Assembly (NCBI GenBank): GCA_945890595.1
Contig: CAMDCQ010000129.1
Coordinates: forward strand, 1-6,843
DNA from: Chitinophaga pinensis
GTDB taxonomy: Bacteria; Bacteroidota; Bacteroidia; NS11-12g; UBA9320
Direction: 5' to 3'
Length of the DNA: 6,843 nt
Of the stretch, positions 1 to 5,971 are shown piece by piece. The notes under the pieces were generated by a model that searched no databases, had not been told where the DNA came from, and was given only the letters and a program-made list of their open reading frames with translations. A program made the translations under genes and the position numbers. Position 1 is the stretch's first letter. The number at the start of each line of letters is the position of its first letter.

Positions 1-799
1 AAACCCATTACCCGCACTTAAGATTACTCTAAGTACCTATGTGGGCTGCGAACCTTTTACGGTTAACGTAATAAATAACTCAACCGTAGCTAGTGGAGTT
101 ATATCAGACTACCTATGGTCTTGGGGAGATGGTCAAGTAAGCGTGGGAACAGCAACTGGACATACGTATATAACACCTAAGTCATATACGATAAAAGTTG
201 GTGCTGTAACGGACAAAGGTTGTAGAGATTCTATTACCTTACCTACGCAAGTTTTGGTAAACAAAAATCCTACAGCTAATTTTTCATTCACACCTTTAGA
301 ACCAAGTAACATAACAGAATTTGTAACGTTTAAAGATACTTCTTCGGCAGATGTGGTAGCATGGGATTGGGTTACAAGCGACGGTGGTAACTATTCTGGC
401 AGTTCAAGTGTGAATCACAGTTTTGCAGACTCTGGAAGTTACTATGTAACGCTAACAGCAACTAATGCAAACGGATGTAAAGATGATATTACCAAATTAG
501 TGTACGTAAATGCTGATTTGTTTGTGCACTTACCTAATGCATTCACACCAAATGGAGATCCTATAAACAGCCATTTTGGTCTATCTGGTATAACTCAAGG
601 AGTAGCTCAATTTAAGATGAGTATCTATAATCGTTGGGGACAGCTGGTATATTATAGTGAAGATGTGAATGTTAAATGGGATGGTACTTTCATGGGGAAA
701 CCTGCGGAACAAGGTGTATATGTTTATCATTTGCAATACACCAACCCTAAGCAAACCAAGTGGTATTATTTTAATGGTGAAGTGAACCTGCTTCGTTAA
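1..799 (+). CDS. Secreted PKD-repeat protein with gliding motility-associated (T9SS type B) C-terminal sorting domain, 5'-truncated
   Basis: This is the 3' end of a longer gene. The reading frame is open to the window edge (first full codon at 2-4), so the GTG at 41 encodes an internal valine and is not a start. Two PKD-like beta-sandwich domains are visible. One spans about nt 41-259, with a WSWGDG motif and SYTIKV strand. The second spans about 263-511, with WDW, HSFADSGSYYVTL and a closing NGC. From about 524 to the stop lies the family C-terminal domain: LPNAFTPNGD at about 530-559, then IYNRWGQLVY, WDGT and QGVYVYHLQY, ending GEVNLLR. In Bacteroidota this domain (the CHU_C / TIGR04131 type) directs export by the type IX secretion system and surface attachment or release. 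PKD repeats are usually spacers or adhesion modules, so a large cell-surface adhesin or matrix protein is likely. The catalytic or binding part, if any, lies outside the window. The domain call is firm; the exact role is unknown. Confidence 0.9.
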   Translation, partial: NPLPALKITLSTYVGCEPFTVNVINNSTVASGVISDYLWSWGDGQVSVGTATGHTYITPKSYTIKVGAVTDKGCRDSITLPTQVLVNKNPTANFSFTPLEPSNITEFVTFKDTSSADVVAWDWVTSDGGNYSGSSSVNHSFADSGSYYVTLTATNANGCKDDITKLVYVNADLFVHLPNAFTPNGDPINSHFGLSGITQGVAQFKMSIYNRWGQLVYYSEDVNVKWDGTFMGKPAEQGVYVYHLQYTNPKQTKWYYFNGEVNLLR

Positions 800-826
800 G
801 TAGCACCTAATTTTATTCTTACGAAG
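791..826 (+). terminator. Possible terminator-like hairpin at the stop codon of the PKD protein gene
   Basis: CTTCGTTAAG (791-800, which includes the TAA stop) can pair with CTTACGAAG (818-826). This gives a 9-bp stem with one bulged T and a 17-nt AT-rich loop. No clean T-run follows (the next bases are ACAAAAGC), so it is not a canonical intrinsic terminator. It could be a transcript-end stabiliser or chance. The rest of the 800-886 gap shows only a weak match to the Bacteroidota -7 element (TAGTTTAA at 835-842, against TAnnTTTG), without a convincing -33 partner. Confidence 0.3.
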
Positions 827-886
827 ACAAAAGCTAGTTTAAATTGTTAATGACTCAAAGAGAATAAAATATCACGAGCTTTATTT

Positions 887-1369
887 ATGAATAAACTACT
901 ACTCATTACACTTATTATGTCAGTTTTAGGATGCAAAACGAATACAGGTAAAGAAATACCATCATTCAATTTTGTGACGATAGAAGGGAAGACTATAACA
1001 AAGGATAGCCTGCAAGGTGAAGTAACCATACTATGTGTTTGGGCCACTTGGTGCGGCGATTGTGTTCGAGAAATACCTGAATTAAATGACCTAGTAGCGA
1101 AATATAAAGACAACGATAAAGTAAACTTTATAGCGTTAAGTGATGAGAATGAAGAAACAGTTAGAAAATCTCTGGCAAGATTTCCATTTCATTTTGATCA
1201 TGTAGTGAATGCTAGTGAATACACTAATCTATTAAAAACAGGACCTACCAAACATTTTCCACAAGTACTATTCGTAGATAAAGATCTTACAATTATTTTT
1301 GATGTAACCGAAAATAAAGAAAAGATTTTTGGTGTTTTAGATAACTACATTCAACAGAATCTAGACTAA
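887..1369 (+). CDS. TlpA/thioredoxin-like family lipoprotein
   Basis: This 160-residue protein probably acts as a thiol-disulfide oxidoreductase in the periplasm. It starts with a short lipoprotein signal peptide: charged MNK, a hydrophobic core and a lipobox VLGC with the acceptor cysteine at residue 16. It should therefore be membrane-anchored. The mature part is a thioredoxin fold of the TlpA/ResA/AhpC-TSA kind. It has PSFNF followed by a short beta segment, VWATWCGDC at residues 51-59 with redox cysteines C56 and C59, then EIPELNDL. A later FPQVLFVD places the probable cis-proline at P125. The active-site dipeptide is Gly-Asp rather than the more common Pro-Pro, Gly-Pro or Glu-Pro. The ATG at 887 fits because it gives a complete lipoprotein signal; no Shine-Dalgarno is seen, as is normal in this phylum. 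It is the first gene of a three-gene cluster with 4-bp gaps. The physiological substrate is unknown; cytochrome c maturation or general thiol reduction are family-level guesses. Confidence 0.85.
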   Translation: MNKLLLITLIMSVLGCKTNTGKEIPSFNFVTIEGKTITKDSLQGEVTILCVWATWCGDCVREIPELNDLVAKYKDNDKVNFIALSDENEETVRKSLARFPFHFDHVVNASEYTNLLKTGPTKHFPQVLFVDKDLTIIFDVTENKEKIFGVLDNYIQQNLD

Positions 1370-1373
1370 TTTA

Positions 1374-2570
1374 TTGACAGTTTCTTTGGAATCCGTAAGT
1401 TCACATGTGAACTATGATGTGGAGTTTTTCGATTCAATCGAGAACGTTAACCCTCTAATGTGGGATAGCATTTTAGGTAATAGAAATATATATTTAAGCA
1501 TACCTTACCTAAGGGCATTGGAAACGAGCTTAAAAACGTATGATTTTAAGTATATTTTATTTTACAACCAAGCAAAAGAACCAATCGGGATTAGCTACTG
1601 CCAAATTATTAAAATAACCTCCGCAGACATAGACACAGCTGCACTGGTGCAACGAATGGGAGGGATGCTACCCTTAAATATTATAAAACGTATAGACTTA
1701 AGGGTATTAATATGCGGTAATGCATTCGCAAGTGGAGAAAATGGGTTCCTATTTAACAAAGGATTTGAAACTCAACATGCGATTAATCTAGTTAACAAAG
1801 CTATTGAAGAGATTCACTACAACGAGAAAAAGCGTGGGAAGAAGATAAGCATTACCATGATTAAGGAATTTTGGCCAGCATCGTTTGAAGCCATCGGTTA
1901 CTTAAAAGACAAAGGGTGTTTAGAAATAAATATAGATGTAAATATGGTGCTTACTTTGAGAGAAGAGTGGACACAGTTTGATGATTATCTAAACGCTATG
2001 AATTCTAAATTCAGGACAAAAGCGAAACAAGTTTTTCAAAAATCTAGTCGCATAGAAATTAGAAAATTTACAGAAGAAACCATACGTATTCACCTTGATG
2101 AAATAGATACACTTTACCACACTATGGTGGATAGAGCTAACTTTAGCTTTGGAAGATTGAATGCAACAACATTACTCTTGGTAAAAAAAGCGCTAGGCGA
2201 TGACTTCTACTTTAATGGGTATTTTATAGACAATAAGCTGATTGGTTTTAGTACAGCTACCCATTTCGACAACGTATTAGATGGAAATTTTATTGGACTT
2301 GATTACGATTTTAACCAAGAATTTGCGATGTACCAACGTATGCTTTACGATTTTGTAGCACATGCTATACAAGTCAAAGCGACATATGTGCGCATTGGCC
2401 GTACCGCAGAAGAAATAAAAAGTGGGATAGGAGCCTTACCTGTAGAAATGAAGTTTTACGCGAAGCATCGAAATAAAATAAAAAATGCCTTGCTGAAGCC
2501 TTTTATAAATAAACTTGAACCTAATAATTTTGAACTTAGAAAGCCTTTCAAGTCAGAATACTATCGATAA
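1374..2570 (+). CDS. FemAB/GNAT-type acyltransferase-like protein
   Basis: This roughly 398-residue soluble protein has no signal peptide or membrane segment. Its N-terminal part (WDSILGNRNIYLSIPYLRALE) and its second half resemble the acyl-CoA N-acyltransferase-fold family annotated as peptidoglycan biosynthesis/recognition or GNAT (COG3146, FemAB-like, or BioF2-like Acetyltransf_6). The second half has an LTLREEWTQFDDYLNAM segment near 192-208, a basic SKFRTKAKQ stretch, a GNAT-like sheet around YFNGYFIDNKLIGFS (about 279-293), and GRTAEEIKSGIGALPVEMKF near 342-361. The last is the most family-like motif. Such proteins transfer acyl or aminoacyl groups; the substrate cannot be read from the sequence. 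The start is uncertain. The frame opens after a TAG at 1362-1364 and has no ATG until residue 29 (1458). TTG at 1374 sits 4 bp after the upstream stop and suits translational coupling; TTG at 1386 and GTG at 1407 or 1419 are alternatives. The next gene begins 4 bp after its stop. Confidence 0.75.
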   Translation: MTVSLESVSSHVNYDVEFFDSIENVNPLMWDSILGNRNIYLSIPYLRALETSLKTYDFKYILFYNQAKEPIGISYCQIIKITSADIDTAALVQRMGGMLPLNIIKRIDLRVLICGNAFASGENGFLFNKGFETQHAINLVNKAIEEIHYNEKKRGKKISITMIKEFWPASFEAIGYLKDKGCLEINIDVNMVLTLREEWTQFDDYLNAMNSKFRTKAKQVFQKSSRIEIRKFTEETIRIHLDEIDTLYHTMVDRANFSFGRLNATTLLLVKKALGDDFYFNGYFIDNKLIGFSTATHFDNVLDGNFIGLDYDFNQEFAMYQRMLYDFVAHAIQVKATYVRIGRTAEEIKSGIGALPVEMKFYAKHRNKIKNALLKPFINKLEPNNFELRKPFKSEYYR

Positions 2571-2574
2571 CTAG

Positions 2575-3714
2575 ATGGACTCCATAACTCAAATCGTATT
2601 AGGCGCTGCAGTAGGGGAGGTTGTTCTCGGTCGTAAAGTGGGCAATAAAGCTATGCTTTGGGGTGCCATTGCGGGTACCATTCCAGATTTGGATGTGTAC
2701 CAATCACTGATATTCGATACCCTGAGAGCAAATGAATTACATCGTGGGTTTTCGCATTCCATTTTATTCAGTATCCTGTTTGCACCAGTTTTGGCATGGT
2801 TAGTTAGCCACAAGGAAAAATGGTCATTAGCTATTTTGATTCCCATAATTCTTGGTTTCCCATTGATTACGGTGCCTAGTATTGCTGTAAAATTGGTTTT
2901 AATGGGGGTAATTGGGCTAGTACTCTATTTTATTCTAAAAGGAAAGTATGTGGCTTCAATTGCATCACAAAAGGAATGGACAAAGCTTATGTTTTGGAGT
3001 TTGATAACACATCCGTTATTAGATTGCCACACCACTTGGGGCACTCAACTACTCTGGCCATTACCTTATAAACTTGCTTGGAATAATATTTTTGTAGTGG
3101 ATCCCTTGTACACGTTACCTTTTTTGATATGTGTGGCTGCCGCTATGTTTTACCACCGAGAGTCCACAAAACGTAAATGGCTTAACTATACTGGCATCTT
3201 ACTAAGTACTACCTATATGCTATGGTCACTCGGAGTAAAGTGGTATACATTTCGCATTTTTGAAGATAATTTAAAATCCAAGGGAATAAGCTACAGCCGC
3301 TTAACAACTGTTCCTACGCCAGCAAATACGTTTTTATGGAGTGCGACAGCCGATGGCGATTCTGTATTGTACACTGGCTTATATTCCATATTTGACAAGG
3401 ATAAGAATGTAGATTTTTTGAGTGTACCGACTAATCATGAGCTACTAAATCAAGTAACCGATACCACATTACTCAACCGGCTAAACTTTTTATCAAAAGA
3501 TTGGTACGTAGTGAGCCTTGACTCTTCTCGTTATCTTATTTACAGCGATGCCAGATACGGTCCTTTGTATATTGAGCCTAACAAACCTAACTATGGTTTT
3601 GGATACCGAGTATTGGAGCGAGACGGAAAATGGATAGTAGAACAAGGTGAATCGCCACGAGAAAAAATGAAATCTTCGTTGGGAATTTTATGGAATCGGA
3701 TTTGGGGTGAATAA
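2575..3714 (+). CDS. Membrane-bound metal-dependent hydrolase, YfhP/YdjM-like (DUF457)
   Basis: This 379-residue inner-membrane protein belongs to the LexA-binding, inner membrane-associated putative hydrolase family (PF04307 / DUF457). The N-terminus carries the family signature: MDSITQIVLGAAVGE, then GTIPDLDVY (D38, D40) and HRGFSHS (H56, H61). A further THPLLDCHTTWGTQLLWP at 145-162 (H146, D150, H152) follows. These His and Asp residues are the likely metal ligands. Hydrophobic segments lie around residues 62-77, 84-120, 136-150, 175-190 and 203-222. After these comes a polar C-terminal region of about 150 residues that starts near YTFRIFEDN and includes PTPANTFLW, a feature of the longer YfhP-like members. 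The topology is inferred. The family's enzymatic reaction is not well established. It is the last gene of the cluster, beginning with ATG 4 bp after the acyltransferase stop. It converges on the LysE-family gene with 7 bp between stops and no obvious terminator. Confidence 0.85.
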   Translation: MDSITQIVLGAAVGEVVLGRKVGNKAMLWGAIAGTIPDLDVYQSLIFDTLRANELHRGFSHSILFSILFAPVLAWLVSHKEKWSLAILIPIILGFPLITVPSIAVKLVLMGVIGLVLYFILKGKYVASIASQKEWTKLMFWSLITHPLLDCHTTWGTQLLWPLPYKLAWNNIFVVDPLYTLPFLICVAAAMFYHRESTKRKWLNYTGILLSTTYMLWSLGVKWYTFRIFEDNLKSKGISYSRLTTVPTPANTFLWSATADGDSVLYTGLYSIFDKDKNVDFLSVPTNHELLNQVTDTTLLNRLNFLSKDWYVVSLDSSRYLIYSDARYGPLYIEPNKPNYGFGYRVLERDGKWIVEQGESPREKMKSSLGILWNRIWGE

Positions 3715-3721
3715 ATAAAAT

Positions 3722-4336
3722 TCAGAGCGCGATTAATCCTTGATATCCCAAATAACATCCCAGCAAGGCAAGGCACGATCCTAAGAAAAGATATAGAAAG
3801 TTAAGATTGTAGGTAGTCAATAAACTGGATATGTAATGAGCACCAATAGCCTTAGCAATATCCGTAATAAATATTCCAAGTAATATTCCCACTAAAAATA
3901 ATACTTGGGTAAACGAAGTAGAATAATCTGATTCAGCAATAGTTATAAATCCAATCCAAATTATAAAAACGGTAGGATTTGCAAAATTTACAAGAAAACC
4001 TTGGCTGTAAGACTTTAATTTCCCGTTAGACCGAATTTCGGCAATAGAACTTTGAAGATTATTTTTTCTAGATCTAATAAACGAAATACCAAACCCAATT
4101 AAGATGAGCGCTCCAAGTAATTTCACACCAGGTGAGTTAACATAATATTTCACAAAATCCCCCGCAAACGTATAGCAAATAGATACCACTAATACATCAC
4201 TACTCAGTATACCCATCGCAGTTAAAATGCCGTTTTTAACACCAAACTGTAGTGAATTACGAAGAAGTGTCATAAATACAGGCCCTAAAAGAACTGCGGT
4301 ACCTAAACCAAGAAATAAGCCATGTAACAAACTCAA
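3722..4336 (-). CDS. LysE-family (LysE/RhtB) amino-acid/metabolite exporter
   Basis: This integral membrane protein has about 204 residues, the usual size of the LysE/RhtB superfamily, whose members export amino acids or related small metabolites using the proton gradient. Family features seen are the N-terminal HGLFLGLGTAVLLGPVF with GPV at 18-20, a following NSLQFGVKNGI, a conserved Asp at 47 in the second helix, and GFLVNFANPTVFIIW at 113-127, the family's N-x-x-NP motif. About six hydrophobic helices can be drawn: roughly 4-24, 36-58, 71-87, 118-137, 143-166 and 178-201. The chosen start is TTG at 4336-4334. The frame is open further upstream, but only non-ATG codons (ATT at 4345, ATC at 4351) occur before it overlaps the DUF3817 gene. 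The start lies 14 bp after that gene's stop, so the two are probably cotranscribed. The substrate cannot be predicted. Confidence 0.88.
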   Translation of the reverse strand: MSLLHGLFLGLGTAVLLGPVFMTLLRNSLQFGVKNGILTAMGILSSDVLVVSICYTFAGDFVKYYVNSPGVKLLGALILIGFGISFIRSRKNNLQSSIAEIRSNGKLKSYSQGFLVNFANPTVFIIWIGFITIAESDYSTSFTQVLFLVGILLGIFITDIAKAIGAHYISSLLTTYNLNFLYLFLGSCLALLGCYLGYQGLIAL

Positions 4337-4350
4337 TAGCGCAATACCGA

Positions 4351-4629
4351 TTAAGTGTTGGTTAGGAACTTTCGATCTACGTAAAACGTACCAAATGGAA
4401 TTATGGAAGCAATCATTATAAAAACCAACGTTTTAAATTTCCATTTCATTTTATCACGTAAAGCAAGGCTAAGAAATATATAGGCACCAAACAATAAGCC
4501 ATGCGGCATTCCAAGCGCTTTTACCCAAGAATCATTTTGCGCTATGTATTTGAGTGGTACACCAATGCCGAGAAGCAAAAGATAACTAATGCCTTCCAAG
4601 AAGCCAATAATTCGAAACGTTGTTATCAT
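4351..4629 (-). CDS. DUF3817 family small membrane protein
   Basis: This 92-residue protein matches the DUF3817 pattern (PF12823), a family of small membrane proteins of unknown function. Matching positions are FRIIGFLEGISYLLLL at the N-terminus (R6, E12), VPLKY at 24-28, GMPHGLLF at 40-47 (H43), and IPFGTFYVDRKF at 77-88 (D85, R86). Three hydrophobic helices are likely: about 7-26, 43-57 and 66-84. The length is normal for the family and the ATG at 4629 is unambiguous. It precedes the LysE-family gene by 14 bp on the same strand. A link between the two functions is only inferred from this proximity. Confidence 0.88.
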   Translation of the reverse strand: MITTFRIIGFLEGISYLLLLGIGVPLKYIAQNDSWVKALGMPHGLLFGAYIFLSLALRDKMKWKFKTLVFIMIASIIPFGTFYVDRKFLTNT

Positions 4630-4673
4630 GCTACGAATATAGAGTCTAGGTCTTATTATGCCTTATTGATTTT

Positions 4674-4681
4674 TAAATCTA
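4674..4681 (-). promoter_or_regulatory. Candidate -7 promoter element for the DUF3817-LysE pair
   Basis: Read on the - strand, this is TAGATTTA, a near match to the Bacteroidota primary sigma -7 consensus TAnnTTTG, lying about 44 bp before the ATG at 4629. No clean TTG -33 element is seen at the expected spacing; the upstream sequence is simply AT-rich. The call rests mainly on position: the unit needs its own promoter because the terminator at 4728-4745 separates it from the gyrA-TPR unit. Confidence 0.25.
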
Positions 4682-4727
4682 ATCGCCTATAATTTATATT
4701 ATGTTAACTAAAAGAAATTAAATAAAA

Positions 4728-4745
4728 GGAGTATCGTAATACTCC
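4728..4745 (-). terminator. Rho-independent terminator of the gyrA-TPR unit
   Basis: On the - strand, GGAGTAT and ATACTCC form a perfect 7-bp stem around a 4-nt loop (TACG), followed directly by TTTTATTT. The stem can lengthen by up to four A-U or G-U pairs, using the preceding AGAG and the T-run. It starts 8 nt after the TAA of the TPR gene, the expected place for an intrinsic terminator. The opposite strand has an A-rich run on one side but no T-run after the stem, so it works in one direction only. Confidence 0.85.
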
Positions 4746-4753
4746 CTCTATTC

Positions 4754-5971
4754 TTATTTGTTTGCTTCCTCGAAAGCTTTCATGTTATTATACTTCTCTG
4801 TCCGCTCAAGTCTAGCATATATTTTTTTCATAGTTCCTGCTAACTCTAACTTATCTGCCAATTTCATTTCGGCATTATTTTCAAATACATTTTCAAACTG
4901 AACAATAGCCAATCCGTACAATGTATTTATTTCAGCTTCTTTTTTAGCAATGATGCTTGGCTTGTATTCTCCATTTAACTGATCAACAACTTTAGCTACC
5001 TTGTTTAAGTACATTACGCCTTTGTTGTAAGCAGCATCATAAAATGAAGGATCAATTTCTAAAATCTTGTCGTAGTCCGCAGATGCTTTATCCATCTCAC
5101 CGATTCCTTCAAAGCTAATTGCTCTAGCAAAATAGTAAATCGTGTTTCCTGGATCGTCCGCTATCGCCACATCTAATTTTTCTATGAGTTCTTTGCTTCT
5201 ACCCATTTTTAAATATAAATCTAACTCCGCATTTATCAATGATTTATCGCTATCCAACAAACCACGTCCAACAGTAACAGCCTCTAATGCCTTGGCTGTA
5301 TCTCCAGTTTTTAAATACAATTTTGAGATATTTACGTATACAGATGGTTCAAGACTTCCTTTTTTAATCAAATTGTTAAACACTTGAATTGCTTTTTGGT
5401 CTTCGTTATTATTCATTGCTGAATACGCCATCATTTGCTCCAAAAATTCGCCTGTGAGATTTTTTCTTTTTAACTCTCCATCTACGTCATATTGCATAAG
5501 TGGAACAGCATCTGCAAAATCCCGGTAGGATGATGTATAATCTCCAGCACTGTAGTAAGCATAACCAGTTTGGTACAATCCAATCGCCACGTTTAATAGA
5601 TTCCCTTGGGCTAACTTGGTATACTTTTCCTTTACATCACCTGCAATTGCTTTATTGAAAGATTCTAAAGCGATGCGTATGGCATTAGGATTTGCCTTAC
5701 TTAAATCATTGTTTAGACTAGCGATCTTTAGGTAAAGAACACCTCTATAATACCACATTTTTTCACTATTTGCGGTTTTGGGATGTTCAATTGCTTCTCC
5801 TGCCCACTTCAATAAACTGGTATAATCTCGGTCAATATCATTTTTAGTGTTGTCTTCCAACTCTATTTTCATCGACTCTACATTATAACCTTGAGCGTTG
5901 GCATTGGCGCCAATAATTAGTGCCAAGGCGACCATAAAAAGGCTAATTAGATTAATCTTGATTCTCTTCAT
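4754..5971 (-). CDS. Secreted/periplasmic TPR-repeat protein downstream of gyrA
   Basis: This protein of about 405 residues has a Sec signal peptide: basic MKRIKIN, a hydrophobic core SLFMVALALIIGA, and probable cleavage in ANANA-Q. The rest is largely helical with tandem tetratricopeptide-like repeats. The clearest are MWYYRGVLYLKIA, GLYQTGYAYYSAGDYTSSYRDFADA, SVYVNISKLYLKTGDTAKALEAV, TIYYFARAISFEGIGEMDKASADYDKILEIDP and SFYDAAYNKGVMYLN. TPR arrays mediate protein-protein contact; no catalytic motif is seen. Two ATGs are possible. The one at 5971 is chosen because it gives a compact signal peptide and the shorter overlap with gyrA (20 bp); ATG at 5983 adds only MKQT and makes the overlap 32 bp. 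Either way, translation probably follows from gyrA by coupling. The unit ends at the terminator at 4728-4745. The binding partner and role are unknown, and there is no evidence that it acts with gyrase, which is cytoplasmic. Confidence 0.88.
   Translation of the reverse strand: MKRIKINLISLFMVALALIIGANANAQGYNVESMKIELEDNTKNDIDRDYTSLLKWAGEAIEHPKTANSEKMWYYRGVLYLKIASLNNDLSKANPNAIRIALESFNKAIAGDVKEKYTKLAQGNLLNVAIGLYQTGYAYYSAGDYTSSYRDFADAVPLMQYDVDGELKRKNLTGEFLEQMMAYSAMNNNEDQKAIQVFNNLIKKGSLEPSVYVNISKLYLKTGDTAKALEAVTVGRGLLDSDKSLINAELDLYLKMGRSKELIEKLDVAIADDPGNTIYYFARAISFEGIGEMDKASADYDKILEIDPSFYDAAYNKGVMYLNKVAKVVDQLNGEYKPSIIAKKEAEINTLYGLAIVQFENVFENNAEMKLADKLELAGTMKKIYARLERTEKYNNMKAFEEANK

Larger units (their letters stand above)
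4630..4753. other. Intergenic region between the TPR gene and the DUF3817 gene
   Basis: This 124-bp AT-rich gap is the longest non-coding stretch in the window. It holds the terminator of the upstream unit (4728-4745) and the weak promoter candidate of the downstream pair (4674-4681). No small ORF, RNA gene or repeat is supported. Confidence 0.7.

Noticed and set aside
41..43. GTG as the start of the PKD/sorting-domain gene
   Set aside because: The frame is open to the window edge and the upstream codons (PALKITLSTY) read as a normal PKD-type lead-in strand, so the gene is truncated by the window rather than starting here.
847..1113. Open frame on the - strand over the thioredoxin-like gene
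   Set aside because: It lies opposite a well-supported lipoprotein with intact signal and active site; the composition looks like antisense noise.
2589..2846. Open frame on the - strand inside the DUF457 gene
   Set aside because: It is fully antisense to the conserved hydrolase N-terminus, with no family resemblance.
3591..3776. Small - strand open frame across the convergent junction
   Set aside because: It overlaps the 3' ends of two well-supported genes in other frames and has no recognisable features.
4227..4692. Two small + strand open frames (4227-4421, 4501-4692) opposite the LysE and DUF3817 genes
   Set aside because: Both are antisense to genes with clear family motifs; the translations show no domain, signal peptide or plausible composition.
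5142..5387. Open frame on the + strand inside the TPR gene
   Set aside because: It is antisense to the TPR repeats and shows no independent support.
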